Positions 34,169 to 46,056 of a DNA stretch of 64,000 nt are shown here, piece after piece. The position numbers were made by a program, and so were the translations under genes. Each line of letters opens with the position of its first letter. Position 1 is the first letter of the stretch. Location of the stretch: positions 863,490-927,489 of the forward strand of contig NZ_KB911579.1 of assembly GCF_000383575.1 (NCBI RefSeq). The letters run 5' to 3'. This DNA is from Salinispora oceanensis. Its GTDB lineage: Bacteria; Actinomycetota; Actinomycetes; Mycobacteriales; Micromonosporaceae. Below the pieces are notes generated by a model, which had not been told where the DNA came from, made no database searches, and saw only the letters and a program-made list of their open reading frames with translations.

Positions 34169-35311
34169 TCAGAGCTCGTTCTGGAAGTCGGGATGCTCCA
34201 GCAGGAACGCATCGAGCTGCTCGTCCCGCAGCGCCTGGAAGAAGTCCTGAACGGCCGGCTCGAAGCGCTCGCCGCGGTACTTCCCGCCATCGGTGATGCC
34301 GCCACCCGGCAACTTAATCATCTGGATGTTGCCCGGCCGGAGGTCCTTCAGGGCGAGGCCGAAGTCAATCACGCTGTGCCCCCGGCCGTTGAAGACCAGC
34401 GACTCACCGGCCGCCCGAAGCACCGAGTCCAGCTTGAGTGGGTTAGTCACCACGTCAGCGCTGAGGGCCTGACTCGCCATCGCCTTGACGAACTGCTGCT
34501 GGTGCCGCTGGCGGCCGTAGTCGCCGTCCGGCACACCGTTCTTGGGGTAACGCTGACGGACATAGTCCAGCGCCTGCCATCCCTCAAGGAGTTGCTCCCC
34601 CTCCGGGTAGACCGCCTGCTCACCGAGGTACCCCCCACCGCCGGGGCGAAGCTCACGGTGGGTGCCGTCGGGGTGGCGATGCTCCGAGCGCACCTCACGC
34701 TCGATGTCCATCGTGACGCCACCCATCGCGTCCACGATGTTGATGAAGCCACCGAAGTTGATGATCGCCCCGGCGTCGAACCGCTGGATCCCGGTGATCG
34801 ACTGGACCGTCTTGGCGAGCAGTTCGAAGCCCTGCGCCGTGCTGGGGTTCTCGCCCTGCACCCGGCTGCCGTAGGACATCGCCGCGTTGAGCTTGTCCGC
34901 ACCGCCATTGAACCCGGCCTTGTCGAAAGCGGGAATCTCGACGTAGAGATCCCGGGGCATCGAGAAGAGGTAGGCCTGGTCGAGCCCTTCCGGCACGTGC
35001 AGCACCATGATCGAGTCAGCCAGCGGTAGCTGCTCCTCTTTTCGGGGGTCAACGCCGACGAGCAGGATGTTGAGCGGGCCCTTGATGTCGCTCGTGCGCT
35101 CACTGGCTCCCGCCGCCTGGTCCCCGAACAGGTCCGCCTTGCCCACTGCGCCCTCGTACCGTGCCACCAGCGCCTCAACGCCGACCAAGGCCACGCCGCT
35201 GACGAACATCAAGACAGCGCCGAAGACGGTGCACACCTGGGCCCACCGCGGCACGCCCGCCCACACCGACGGCTTCTTCTTGCCGCCTTTGCCGGCCTTA
35301 CCCACGATCAT
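34169..35311 (-). CDS. LytR-CpsA-Psr (LCP) family cell-wall glycopolymer ligase
   Basis: A 380-residue LCP protein with a basic cytoplasmic N-terminus, one membrane helix (about residues 26-48) and an extracytoplasmic LCP domain. The domain shows the polyprenyl-phosphate-binding pattern: LLVGVDPRKE, DSIMVLHV, FSMPRDLYVEIP and, later, DYVRQRYPKNGVPDGDYGRQRHQQ. LCP enzymes attach teichoic-acid or arabinogalactan-type polymers to peptidoglycan; older annotations call them transcriptional attenuators. Its location is odd: it lies between atpD (241 bp upstream, with a hairpin) and atpC (114 bp downstream). The GTG at 35305, six bases after GGAG, may be the true start rather than the ATG at 35311. 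Confidence 0.92.
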   Translation of the reverse strand: MIVGKAGKGGKKKPSVWAGVPRWAQVCTVFGAVLMFVSGVALVGVEALVARYEGAVGKADLFGDQAAGASERTSDIKGPLNILLVGVDPRKEEQLPLADSIMVLHVPEGLDQAYLFSMPRDLYVEIPAFDKAGFNGGADKLNAAMSYGSRVQGENPSTAQGFELLAKTVQSITGIQRFDAGAIINFGGFINIVDAMGGVTMDIEREVRSEHRHPDGTHRELRPGGGGYLGEQAVYPEGEQLLEGWQALDYVRQRYPKNGVPDGDYGRQRHQQQFVKAMASQALSADVVTNPLKLDSVLRAAGESLVFNGRGHSVIDFGLALKDLRPGNIQMIKLPGGGITDGGKYRGERFEPAVQDFFQALRDEQLDAFLLEHPDFQNEL

Positions 35312-35474
35312 CTCCGTTCGTCAACGTCTATCGGGACGGGCGTACGTCAGCGAATGATTGCACGAACGCGCGCACAGTCAGCGCGACGCGCGTGAAACGG
35401 TACCTCGCCACCCGTCAAGATCACTGACCGGCGAAAGGGAGTCCGCGACCCGAATGGGTTCGACGGATGCACGG

Positions 35475-35508
35475 AAAGGCCGCCCCGGCGTACACCAGGA
35501 CGGCCTTT
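35475..35508 (-). terminator. Hairpin between atpD and the LCP gene
   Basis: AAAGGCCG (35475-35482) pairs perfectly with CGGCCTTT (35501-35508) around an 18-nt loop, about 45 bases after the atpD stop. The A/T ends give a short T run on either strand. It suggests atpD ends a transcript here and LCP-atpC starts a new one. Confidence 0.65.
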
Positions 35509-35552
35509 CGTCGCTGCTCGCGCGGCCTGCGGCGGTAGCCGCAGCGGGGCAC

Positions 35553-37939
<2,387 letters not shown>

Positions 37940-37942
37940 CGG

Positions 37943-39595
37943 TCAGCTTCCAGCCGGACGGTCGGTCGGCTCGTCCTGGAACCGGGTAACCGTCTCCCGC
38001 TCCTCCGCGCCAGCCAGCGGCTCGGCGGCCGGCTCGTTGATCCGCCGCTCGTCCTCCTTGCCCAGGAAGAGCTTCTTGAAGTCGCTGATCGCCGCGTCCA
38101 GGGAGGCGATGACGTCGTCGCCCCAGGTGCCGCCCGCGATCTGCGCCAGGATCCCCTCGTGCTTGTGCCGCAGGTACTGCAGGAACTCGGACTCGAAGCG
38201 ACGGATCTCGCCGACCGGGACGTCGTCCAGCTTGCCCTCGACACCGGCCCAGACCGAGACGACCTGATCCTGCACCGGGAAGGGCGAGTAGTTCGACTGC
38301 TTGAGCAGCTCGACCAGGCGGGAACCCCGCTCCAGCTGGGCGCGGGAGGCCTTGTCCAGGTCCGAGGCGAAGGCGGCGAACGCCTCCAGCTCACGGAACT
38401 GGGCCAGGCTCAGCCGCAGCGAGCCGGCGACCTTCCGCATCGGCTTCACCTGCGCGGCGCCGCCGACCCGGGAGACCGAGGTACCGACGTTGATCGCCGG
38501 CCGGACGCCCTGGTTGAACAGGTCCGTCTCCAGGAAGATCTGGCCGTCGGTGATGGAGATGACGTTGGTCGGGATGAACGCCGAGATGTCGTTCGCCTTG
38601 GTCTCGATGATCGGCAGACCGGTCATCGAGCCGCCGCCCATCTCATCGGAGAGCTTCGCGCAGCGCTCCAGCAGCCGGGAGTGCAGGTAGAAGACGTCAC
38701 CCGGGTACGCCTCGCGGCCCGGCGGGCGACGCAGCAGCAGCGACACGGCCCGGTACGCCTCGGCCTGCTTGCTCAGGTCGTCGAAGACGATGAGGACGTG
38801 CTTGCCGCCGTACATCCAGTGCTGCCCGATTGACGAGCCGGTGTACGGGGCGAGGTACTTGAAGCCGGCCGGGTCGGACGCCGGGGAGGCCACGATGGTG
38901 GTGTACTCCATCGCGCCCGCCTCCTCCAGCACGCCCTTGATCGAGGCGATCGTGGAGGCCTTCTGGCCAACGGCGACGTAGATGCAGCGGACCTGCTTCT
39001 TCGGGTCGCCGGAGCGCCAGTTGTCCCGCTGGTTGAGGATGGTGTCCAGGGCGACGGTGGTCTTACCGGTCTTCCGGTCACCGATGATCAGCTGGCGCTG
39101 GCCCCGGCCGATCGGGGTCATCGCGTCGATGGCCTTGATACCGGTCTGCAGCGGCTCGTCGACCGACTTCCGGGACATCACGTTCGGGGCCTGGAGCTCC
39201 AGCTCCCGGTAGCCCTCGTTCGGGATGTCGCCGAGGCCGTCGATCGGCTCGCCGAGCGCGTTGACCACCCGGCCGAGGAAGGCGTCGCCGACCGGGGCCG
39301 AGAGCACCCGGCCAGTGCGCTTGACGCGCTGCCCCTCCTCGATGCCGGCGAAGTCGCCGAGGACGACGACACCGATCTCCCGGACGTCGAGGTTCAGCGC
39401 CACACCGATCGTGCCGTCTTCGAACTCGAGCAGCTCGTTGGTCATGGTCGAGGGCAGGCCCTCGACGTGGGCGATGCCGTCGCCGGCGTCAGCGACGGTG
39501 CCGACCTCCTCGCGGGACACGTCGGCGCGGTAGGAGGAGACGTAGCGCTCCAGCGCGCCGCGGATCTCCTCCGTCGAGATGGTCAGCTCGGCCAT
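37943..39595 (-). CDS. atpA: ATP synthase alpha subunit
   Basis: A 550-residue regulatory F1 subunit. The P-loop is [11 protein letters not shown], the Arg-finger region lies around [16 protein letters not shown], and the N-terminal peripheral-stalk contact starts [19 protein letters not shown]. About 40 charged C-terminal residues extend beyond the E. coli length, as in mycobacteria, where this tail helps block ATP hydrolysis. The ATG follows GGAAGCAGAGG. It lies 91 bp downstream of atpH and 3 bp before atpG. Confidence 0.97.
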   Translation of the reverse strand: MAELTISTEEIRGALERYVSSYRADVSREEVGTVADAGDGIAHVEGLPSTMTNELLEFEDGTIGVALNLDVREIGVVVLGDFAGIEEGQRVKRTGRVLSAPVGDAFLGRVVNALGEPIDGLGDIPNEGYRELELQAPNVMSRKSVDEPLQTGIKAIDAMTPIGRGQRQLIIGDRKTGKTTVALDTILNQRDNWRSGDPKKQVRCIYVAVGQKASTIASIKGVLEEAGAMEYTTIVASPASDPAGFKYLAPYTGSSIGQHWMYGGKHVLIVFDDLSKQAEAYRAVSLLLRRPPGREAYPGDVFYLHSRLLERCAKLSDEMGGGSMTGLPIIETKANDISAFIPTNVISITDGQIFLETDLFNQGVRPAINVGTSVSRVGGAAQVKPMRKVAGSLRLSLAQFRELEAFAAFASDLDKASRAQLERGSRLVELLKQSNYSPFPVQDQVVSVWAGVEGKLDDVPVGEIRRFESEFLQYLRHKHEGILAQIAGGTWGDDVIASLDAAISDFKKLFLGKEDERRINEPAAEPLAGAEERETVTRFQDEPTDRPAGS

Positions 39596-39686
39596 CCTCT
39601 GCTTCCTTAAGTATCAGGGGCCCGGGATACCTAGTACCGACCGGTCCGAATGACGTCTGGTCAGGCGCTGGCGCGGCAGTTCCGGC

Positions 39687-40511
39687 TCAGCGCTTAGCGA
39701 GCGCGTTACGGGATTCGTTGAGGCGACGCAGGACGGTGCCGTCGTACAGGTCGGAGCCGACCTGGACGCTGACCCCACCGAGGACCTCGGGGTTGACCGA
39801 CTGCTTGACGGTCACCTCGCGACCGTAGATGGCAGAGAGGCGGGCGACCAGGCGCTGCTCCTCCTCCGCACCCAACGGGGCCGCGACGGTCACATACGCC
39901 ACCTGCCGGTCCCGCTGTTCGGCGGCGAGCTCGACCAACCGGGTGAGCGCCCCGACGAAGGAGCGCCCGCCGAACCCGCCGAGCGCCACCTCGACCAGCC
40001 GGACGGTGACCGGACGGGCCTTGCCAGCGAGCAACTCGCCGGCGAGGGTGGCTCGCTGCGCGGCCGGGGCCGCCGGGTCCGACAGCACGTTGGAGAGCGC
40101 GGACTGGCCGGCCACGACCTGACCGAACCGGAACAGCTCGTCCTCGACCTCACCGAGGTCGCCCGCCTTGTCGGCGGCGGCCAGCAGCGCGGCCACCCCG
40201 AGCCGCTCGGCACCGTCGAGGAGTTCCGACGAGGCCGACCAGCGGTGGGAGACCAGGGTAGTCAGCAAGTCGAGCGCGTCCCCGCCGACCTTCCCGCGGA
40301 GAATTCCGGCGAGCAGGTCGGCCCGGTCCGCACCAGAGCGGGCCGGATCAACGAGGGCCCGGCGCAGCCGTGGCTCCCGCCGGAGCAGATCGGCGACGGA
40401 GAGAAGGTCTTCGGCGGTGGCGGACACCGCCGAAGACTCCGCGCCCCGGACGTACGCGTCGAGGCGGTCGGCCGCGATCTTGTACGACTCCCGGCTGGTG
40501 GCGGCCTGCAT
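39687..40511 (-). CDS. atpH: ATP synthase delta subunit
   Basis: A 274-residue delta subunit linking the head to the peripheral stalk. The helical N-terminal domain (SYKIAADRLDAYV onward) and the C-terminal part with VSVQVGSDLYDGTVLRRLNE are family-like. It is longer than the ~180 residues of E. coli but similar to Streptomyces. Here it is a free delta, unlike the fused b-delta of mycobacteria. Its ATG overlaps the atpF stop by one base (TGATG). Confidence 0.94.
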   Translation of the reverse strand: MQAATSRESYKIAADRLDAYVRGAESSAVSATAEDLLSVADLLRREPRLRRALVDPARSGADRADLLAGILRGKVGGDALDLLTTLVSHRWSASSELLDGAERLGVAALLAAADKAGDLGEVEDELFRFGQVVAGQSALSNVLSDPAAPAAQRATLAGELLAGKARPVTVRLVEVALGGFGGRSFVGALTRLVELAAEQRDRQVAYVTVAAPLGAEEEQRLVARLSAIYGREVTVKQSVNPEVLGGVSVQVGSDLYDGTVLRRLNESRNALAKR

Positions 40512-41038
40512 CAGCGGGCCCCCGCGCTCTCGAGACCGTCCAGGAACCGGTCGACCGTGCCGGCGCGGCGCGCCTCGTCGGCGAGCGACTCGCCAACGAT
40601 CTTGCTGGCCAGGTCCACCGCGAGCGTGCCGACCTCGGTGCGCAGCTCGCGCACGATCGTGGTCCGCTCGGCGACGAGCTGCTCCTTGCCCGCGGCGATG
40701 ATCCGGTCGGACTCCTCCCGCGCCTTGGCGAGGATGTCCTGCCGGATGCCCTCCGCGTCGGCCCGGGCGTCGTCCCGAATCCGGGCCGCCTCGGTGCGCA
40801 CCTCGGCCAGCTGGGCCCGGTACTGCTCGAGCAGCTGGTTGGCCTCGGCCTGGGCAGCCTCGGCGCGCTTGAGGCCACCCTCGATCGCGTCCACCCGCGC
40901 CTGGTACATCGCCTCCATGCGCGGCATCACGAACTTCAGCAGTACAAAGACGAGTAGGGCGAAGGCGATGGTCCCGACGACGAGCTCTTGCCAGATCGGC
41001 AGGATCGGATTGTGCCCACCTTCGGCGGCGAGATACAT
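40511..41038 (-). CDS. atpF: ATP synthase b subunit
   Basis: A 175-residue peripheral-stalk subunit with one membrane helix (about residues 15-38, LVVGTIAFALLVFVLLKFVMPRM) and a long charged coiled coil rich in Ala, Glu and Arg. Only one b-type gene is present, with no b' or b-delta fusion, so the stalk should be a b homodimer. The ATG is 31 bp downstream of atpE and the stop overlaps atpH. Confidence 0.95.
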   Translation of the reverse strand: MYLAAEGGHNPILPIWQELVVGTIAFALLVFVLLKFVMPRMEAMYQARVDAIEGGLKRAEAAQAEANQLLEQYRAQLAEVRTEAARIRDDARADAEGIRQDILAKAREESDRIIAAGKEQLVAERTTIVRELRTEVGTLAVDLASKIVGESLADEARRAGTVDRFLDGLESAGAR

Positions 41039-41069
41039 GTCAGACCTCCGGGTCGGGGAAGGGTACTCG

Positions 41070-41294
41070 TCAGCTCAAGGCGAAGGCGAGCACCAGGCCG
41101 AAGAGGGCGAGCGCCTCGACCAGGGCGAACCCCAGGACCAGCCAGGTGCGGTTGAAGCCGGCGGACTCCGGCTGGCGGGCGCTGGCCTGGATGTAGGCCG
41201 CGAAGACCAGCGCGACACCAATACCGGGGCCGATGGCGGCGAGGCCATAGCCGACGGTGTTGAGGTTGCCTTCCAGGGCGGCGAGAACGTCCAT
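41070..41294 (-). CDS. atpE: ATP synthase c subunit
   Basis: A 74-residue hairpin of two membrane helices, many copies of which form the rotor ring. The conserved polar loop is ASARQPE and the proton-carrying Glu lies in the second helix (ALVEALALFG). No sodium-type ligand pattern is evident, so protons are the likely coupling ion. A strong AGGAGGA site precedes the ATG, matching the need for high expression. Confidence 0.96.
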   Translation of the reverse strand: MDVLAALEGNLNTVGYGLAAIGPGIGVALVFAAYIQASARQPESAGFNRTWLVLGFALVEALALFGLVLAFALS

Positions 41295-41389
41295 TGCGGG
41301 TATTCCTCCTAGCTCACACGTGAGGGCTCACGCGTTCGGGGTTTGTACCAGAAAGCTTGGTCGGGCCGGGCAGCCCGCCGAGCGGGATC

Positions 41390-42169
41390 TCAGTGCTCCT
41401 CGGCCAGCGAGGTGCCGACGTAGTTGGCGGTCAGCGTGACGAAGACGTACGCCTGCAGCACCGCCACCAGCGCCTCGAAGAAGGCCATCACGATCGCCAT
41501 CGCGAAGGAGAAGACCGAGGTCACCTGAACGAAGAGGTTGTCCGCGGACAGCATCACGAAGCCACCGACGGTGAAGACCAGCAGGAGCAGGTGACCGGCG
41601 AACATGTTGGCGAAGAGCCGGAGGGCCAGGGTAACCGGCCGGTTGATGAAGTTCTGCAGGAACTCGATCGGGACCAGCAGGAAGTGCATCGGCCACGGCA
41701 CGCCCGGCATGATCAGGGTCATCTTGAGGTACTTGACGAGACCGTGCTTGCGGATCCCGACAGCGAGGTAGAGCACGTAGGAGATCGCGGCGAGCACGAT
41801 CGGGAAGGCGATGTGCGAGTTCGGCGAGATCTGCAGCCCGGGAACGATGCTGAAGATATTGGTGACCAGAATGAAGCTGAACAGCACCGTGAAGTAGGGG
41901 GCGAACCGGATGCCGGCATTACCCATCTGTTCCCGGGTGATGTTGTCCCGAACTAGCCCGTAGACCGACTCGGCCAGCCACTGCCCCTTGCTGGGGACCA
42001 GCTTTGGGTTCCGGTAGGCGGCCATGTAGAAGATGATCACCAGCCCGACGGCCAGCCAGACCATGAGGGTGAACTTCGTGACCCACGGTCCAGCCACCGC
42101 TGGGGGGTAGAAGTCATTGACGCTGGGGGGCCAGGGAAGGTCCTGGGCGACGACCAGCTGTCCGCTCAC
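41390..42169 (-). CDS. atpB: ATP synthase a subunit
   Basis: A membrane subunit of 259 residues (273 if started at the GTG at 42211) with about six helices. It forms the proton half-channels against the c ring. The essential arginine is in TLALRLFANMFAGH. I favour the GTG at 42169 because GGAGG lies 8 bases upstream; the alternative GTG at 42211 directly abuts the stop of the AtpZ/AtpI-like gene without a ribosome site. Upstream is that small membrane protein; atpE is 95 bp downstream. Confidence 0.93.
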   Translation of the reverse strand: MSGQLVVAQDLPWPPSVNDFYPPAVAGPWVTKFTLMVWLAVGLVIIFYMAAYRNPKLVPSKGQWLAESVYGLVRDNITREQMGNAGIRFAPYFTVLFSFILVTNIFSIVPGLQISPNSHIAFPIVLAAISYVLYLAVGIRKHGLVKYLKMTLIMPGVPWPMHFLLVPIEFLQNFINRPVTLALRLFANMFAGHLLLLVFTVGGFVMLSADNLFVQVTSVFSFAMAIVMAFFEALVAVLQAYVFVTLTANYVGTSLAEEH

Positions 42170-42211
42170 CGTGTCATCCTCCACACTCGACAGACCGGCG
42201 CGTGCCGACAC

Positions 42212-42433
42212 TCAGGCACCGAGCCTCTTCATGATCAGGTAGATCGCTGCGGCTGCGCCGAGCATCATGCCGACGGCGATCCCCACGCCGGCCGGCACGC
42301 CGAGGAAGCCCTCTGCCAACCAGCCGAGAAATCCCCAGACCAGGATGCCGGCGAGGAGGTAGCCAAGCACGGCACCCGCTACACCCTCCGACGAGTGCGC
42401 GTCGGACGGTTCGCGGTCTGGGTTGTCGGCCAT
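42212..42433 (-). CDS. AtpZ/AtpI-like small membrane protein
   Basis: A 73-residue protein with a hydrophilic start and two membrane helices (about residues 22-42 and 48-68, VGIAVGMMLGAAAAIYLIMKRLG). It resembles AtpZ/AtpI accessory proteins, which help assemble the c ring or take up Mg2+/Ca2+ near ATP synthase. It heads the run of atp genes and abuts atpB. A TAATGT sequence shortly upstream on its strand could be a -10 element of the atp promoter. Confidence 0.8.
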   Translation of the reverse strand: MADNPDREPSDAHSSEGVAGAVLGYLLAGILVWGFLGWLAEGFLGVPAGVGIAVGMMLGAAAAIYLIMKRLGA

Positions 42434-42621
42434 TACGACGCGTACATTAGCAGCCGGAACACGCAGGAGTGTGCGGCACCCCCCACACTGCAGGACGGCG
42501 TGCGGGCGGCGGCTGGCGCATCAATCCGGGCCAGCCTACTCCTGTCCGACACGCGGCACCGGACATCAAAGGTGGGGTAGCCGCCAGTCATCCGCCGAGG
42601 GCGGTCCGACCGCCCGACTCC

Positions 42622-43110
42622 TCAGTTCCGCGACGACGGGTCGACTGTGGGTAATGGAGCGCGGAGCGCCCAGGTCAGGTGGGCCGCCGTCCAGACCACC
42701 ACGGCGACGATGATGGCCACCCCCAGGTCCGGCAGCCCGGCCCAGCCGGTCGCGGCGACCCCCGCCATCACCACGCCCAGCACGACGATCTTCGTGACGT
42801 AGGTGACCAGCCCAACCGACATGATCAGCTGCGGGCTGACCGCGTCCGCCCAGGCCACCGAGAGACCGGAGACCAGATAGCTCACGACAACGAGCGCGAT
42901 CCCCGCCGCCACCGCGATCGCGGAGGTGGTACCCCGGACGGCCGCCGCGACCGGTACCGCGGCGACCGCGAGGAGGGCACACGAGGCCAGGGGCAGCCGC
43001 AGGTACGGCAGCCGCGCGCGGATCGCGCCCGGCTCGCCCGCGGCCGGATCGGTCGCCCGCGGCTGGTCCTCGTCCCGCCCCTGGGAGGTCGGCGTCGTCT
43101 CGGTGTTCAC
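42622..43110 (-). CDS. Four-helix membrane protein, AtpI-like (ATP synthase-associated)
   Basis: A 162-residue protein with a 30-residue acidic N-terminal segment and four membrane helices, about residues 39-58, 63-82, 92-113 and 122-147. Position and topology match the AtpI-like protein upstream of atpB in other Actinobacteria (Rv1303-like), but no single motif proves this. A role in ATP synthase assembly or ion supply is inference. It starts with GTG at 43110. The 188 bp to the next gene probably contains the main atp promoter. Confidence 0.68.
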   Translation of the reverse strand: MNTETTPTSQGRDEDQPRATDPAAGEPGAIRARLPYLRLPLASCALLAVAAVPVAAAVRGTTSAIAVAAGIALVVVSYLVSGLSVAWADAVSPQLIMSVGLVTYVTKIVVLGVVMAGVAATGWAGLPDLGVAIIVAVVVWTAAHLTWALRAPLPTVDPSSRN

Positions 43111-43214
43111 AACACCACAGTCTATTGGTCCCCGTACCGGTGGCCGCGCGGCGCCAGGTAGGCGGTGCGACGGGGCACACCGGCCGGTATCTCCCGCCCC
43201 ACCGGTGAGAACCC

Positions 43215-43233
43215 CCCGCGCCCGGGACGCGGG
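43215..43233 (-). terminator. Hairpin after the penicillin-binding protein gene
   Basis: CCCGCG pairs with CGCGGG around a 7-nt loop, starting 3 bases after the stop codon at 43237. The stem is 6 bp of pure GC. Confidence 0.5.
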
Positions 43234-43236
43234 CCG

Positions 43237-45348
43237 CTACTCTCCGGTCCGGGCACGGGTGACGTTGAAGGCGGTTACCTCGCTCGGCGGGACGAAATCC
43301 CGAACCGGCTGCCCCCGCAGCGCGGCGGACATCAGCTCCGCCACCCCGTCGGCCATCCGCGCCTGGACCGCGTGCCCCACCGCATCGCGCGGGTCATCCG
43401 GGTTGGTGGCGATCGCCGCCACCGCGAGCTGCGGCGTGACCGCGACGAAGGACTCCGTGCCGTACCCCTCCGAGCTACCAGTCTTGCCGGCGACCGGACG
43501 TCCCAGCTGGGAGCGAAACTCCTCTGCGGTCCCCCCCTCGCAGCCCCGGTACATCGACTGATCCCCGACCGGACACCGCGCGGCGTCCACCGCCGCCCGG
43601 GCCACATCCCGGGCCACGACCTGCCGGCAGTCCGGCGACCCGGCCGCGACCGTCCGCCCGGCCGCATCGGTGATCCGCACCACCGGTAGCGGCGCGCACC
43701 ACCGCCCCTCGGCCGCGATGGTGGCGTAGGCGTTCGCCAGATCCAACGGAGTCGTGGCCGACACACCCAGCGTGAACGGGCCCCACGCCTGCGCACCGTG
43801 CCGGGCCAGCCGCTCGTCGCTGGGGGCACGGAACACGATGCCCAGCCGCTCGGCCATCTCCACCACGCGATCCGCGCCGACCTCCTGGGTCAACCAGGCG
43901 AAGTACGTGTTGACCGACTTACCGAACGCGCCCCACATGGTGTGCTCGCCCTTGACCAGGGGGCTGGCGTTGCGGGGGCACCACTTCCCGTCGCAGCTCA
44001 CCGGACCGCTAACGGGGAAATCGGTAACGATCCGGTCGGGCGCGTCAAACACGGTGTTCAACGGCAGCCCCGCCTCCACCGCGGCCAGCACGGTGAACAG
44101 TTTGAACGTGCTCCCGCCCTGGTAGCCCTGGATCGCGCCGCCGCCGGCGACCAGCTGGTTGACCGTGTTCGGGCGGTTCTTCCACCCGTCCGGGTTCGGC
44201 TGCACGCCGTAGGTGCGGTTGACCGCCATGGCGAGCACCCGGCCGGTACCGGGCTGGACCACGGCGGTCGGCAGTGCGTGCGGGTGGTTCGCCGAGTAGA
44301 TCTGCCGCACCTGCTCGGTCGCGGCCTGCTGCACCGCCGGGTCCAGGGAGGCCACAATCTCGTAGCCGCCCCGGCGCAGGGCGAGCTGCCGCTCGTCAAC
44401 CGTCGACCCGAACGCCTCCTGGGAATTCCACCAGCGGGTGAACCAGTCGCAAAAGAAGCCCCAGTCGTTCTGCTCCGCCGGCACCGCCGCGCAGTCGTTC
44501 GGCGTCTCGGTGGGGCGCAGCCGCAGTGGTTCCGCCGCCACCCGGGCCGCCTCGTCCGCCGCGAGCTGACCGGCCTCAACCATCTGCTCCAGCACATACG
44601 CCCGACGTTGCAACGCGGCATCGGCGTCCCCGTTGAGCGGATCATCCGTGTGTGGGGACTGGACCAGCCCGGCGAGCAACGCCGCCTCGGCCAGGGTCAG
44701 GTCCGCCGGCGATTTGGTGAAGTAGCGCTTACTCGCGGCCGCCACCCCATACGCGCCGGCACCGAAGTACGCGATGTTGAGGTAGCGGGCGAGGATCTCG
44801 TCCTTACTCAGCTCCCGCTCCAGCGCCAACGCGTACCGCACCTCCTGTACCTTGCGCGCGGAGGTGACCTCGGTGGCGGCCCGACGCTGCTCCTCGGTCA
44901 GGCGCGGGTCGCTGGACAGAACGTTGCGGACGTACTGCATGGTCAGTGTGGAGGCCCCCTGCCGAACCTCACCGCCACGCTGGTTGGCGGTGAACGCCCG
45001 GACCACGCCGCGCAGGTCCACCCCCCGGTGCTGGTAGAAGCGGACGTCCTCGGCAGCGAGGATCGCCTGACGCATCACCGGGGCCACCTCGTGCAGCGGC
45101 ACATCCACCCGGTCCTCCTGGTAGAAGGAGGTGATCAACGTACTGCCGTCGTTGGCGTACAGGTTGGACCGCTGCGGGGTTGGCGGCGTCCGCAGGGTGT
45201 TCGGCAGCTCCGTGTAGGGCGCGGCGAGGGCCGAGAAGCCGACTCCGTACACCAGCGCGGCGGGCAAGGCCGCCACCGCGAGCCCGAGACCGGCCAGCAG
45301 GCCGGCGAGCAGGACTGTCATTAGCTTGTTCAGGTGTGCCCGGGTCAT
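43237..45348 (-). CDS. Class A penicillin-binding protein (bifunctional)
   Basis: A 703-residue bifunctional peptidoglycan synthase. An N-terminal membrane anchor (about residues 9-35) is followed by the GT51 glycosyltransferase domain, with EDVRFYQHRGVD and QGASTLTMQYVRN. The transpeptidase domain follows, with GGSTFKLF (nucleophile Ser), SVN in GKSVNTYF, and KTGSS. I chose the ATG at 45348, which has GGGGAGAG upstream; the longer open frame adds 60 low-complexity residues. It ends without PASTA repeats or a long tail. It lies between the ATP synthase accessory gene and the phosphatase gene, where other Actinobacteria carry wecA (rfe). It may share a transcript with the phosphatase upstream. 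Confidence 0.94.
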   Translation of the reverse strand: MTRAHLNKLMTVLLAGLLAGLGLAVAALPAALVYGVGFSALAAPYTELPNTLRTPPTPQRSNLYANDGSTLITSFYQEDRVDVPLHEVAPVMRQAILAAEDVRFYQHRGVDLRGVVRAFTANQRGGEVRQGASTLTMQYVRNVLSSDPRLTEEQRRAATEVTSARKVQEVRYALALERELSKDEILARYLNIAYFGAGAYGVAAASKRYFTKSPADLTLAEAALLAGLVQSPHTDDPLNGDADAALQRRAYVLEQMVEAGQLAADEAARVAAEPLRLRPTETPNDCAAVPAEQNDWGFFCDWFTRWWNSQEAFGSTVDERQLALRRGGYEIVASLDPAVQQAATEQVRQIYSANHPHALPTAVVQPGTGRVLAMAVNRTYGVQPNPDGWKNRPNTVNQLVAGGGAIQGYQGGSTFKLFTVLAAVEAGLPLNTVFDAPDRIVTDFPVSGPVSCDGKWCPRNASPLVKGEHTMWGAFGKSVNTYFAWLTQEVGADRVVEMAERLGIVFRAPSDERLARHGAQAWGPFTLGVSATTPLDLANAYATIAAEGRWCAPLPVVRITDAAGRTVAAGSPDCRQVVARDVARAAVDAARCPVGDQSMYRGCEGGTAEEFRSQLGRPVAGKTGSSEGYGTESFVAVTPQLAVAAIATNPDDPRDAVGHAVQARMADGVAELMSAALRGQPVRDFVPPSEVTAFNVTRARTGE

Positions 45349-45440
45349 CAGCTCTCCCCGCAGGAGCCGGCAGGACCCGTCAAGAATGACCCGAATGCGC
45401 CTCTTGTCCGGCTCGTTCCGCTGACGGTTACCCGGGTGGG

Positions 45441-46055
45441 TTACGGCAGCAACACCGCCGCCAGCGGACGCACCGTCTCCTCGATCTCGTCCGCGACCCG
45501 GCCGAAACACTGGTCGCCCCGGCCCCACGGGTCGTCAAGGTCGTCCCCGGGGAGCGGCCCGGCCCCCACCCGCACGGCGTTAACCGCCTCGACCAGCGCC
45601 ACACCGCGCGCGTACACGGCGGTGGGGCTCGCTCCAGCCGCCGGCAGACCTGCCAGGTCCACCGCGGGCAGCAGGCGGCCAAACTCACCCAACACGAAGG
45701 TGCGGGAACCCGCGTCCGGACGCAACACCGACACGAACTCCTGCTGGTCGGCGGTCGCGGTGAGCACCAGGTCAGCGCCGTCGATGTGCTCCGAACGCAG
45801 CTTGCGGGCCGCGAACCCGTCGGTGCCACCGCCCCGCCTGGTCACCTGTCGGGCCGCCGGTGGGTTCATCTCCTCACCGGCATGCCAGCCACCGGTGCCG
45901 GCGCTGTGACTGTGCAGCAGCTCGTCGGCGACCCCCGGTGCGGCATCGCCGCGCCGGGCCAACTGCTCCTGGACAGCCAGGACCAGCAGTCGCTCCGCCA
46001 TCGGAGAGCGACAGATGTTGCCCATACAAACGTGGAGAACGGTAAACGGCGGCAC
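45441..46055 (-). CDS. Low-molecular-weight protein-tyrosine phosphatase family
   Basis: A 204-residue LMW-PTPase-fold protein. The phosphate loop is VCMGNICRSPMAE (CX5R with Cys and Arg intact), and a later DDLDDPWG supplies the general-acid Asp. It is longer than the 150-165 residues usual for the family because of insertions near residues 60-90 and 115-145. The GTG at 46055 begins one base after the Sua5 stop, so the two are translationally coupled. Such phosphatases often act on tyrosine kinases of polysaccharide export; arginine phosphatase activity is also possible. Confidence 0.9.
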   Translation of the reverse strand: MPPFTVLHVCMGNICRSPMAERLLVLAVQEQLARRGDAAPGVADELLHSHSAGTGGWHAGEEMNPPAARQVTRRGGGTDGFAARKLRSEHIDGADLVLTATADQQEFVSVLRPDAGSRTFVLGEFGRLLPAVDLAGLPAAGASPTAVYARGVALVEAVNAVRVGAGPLPGDDLDDPWGRGDQCFGRVADEIEETVRPLAAVLLP

Positions 46056-46056
46056 T

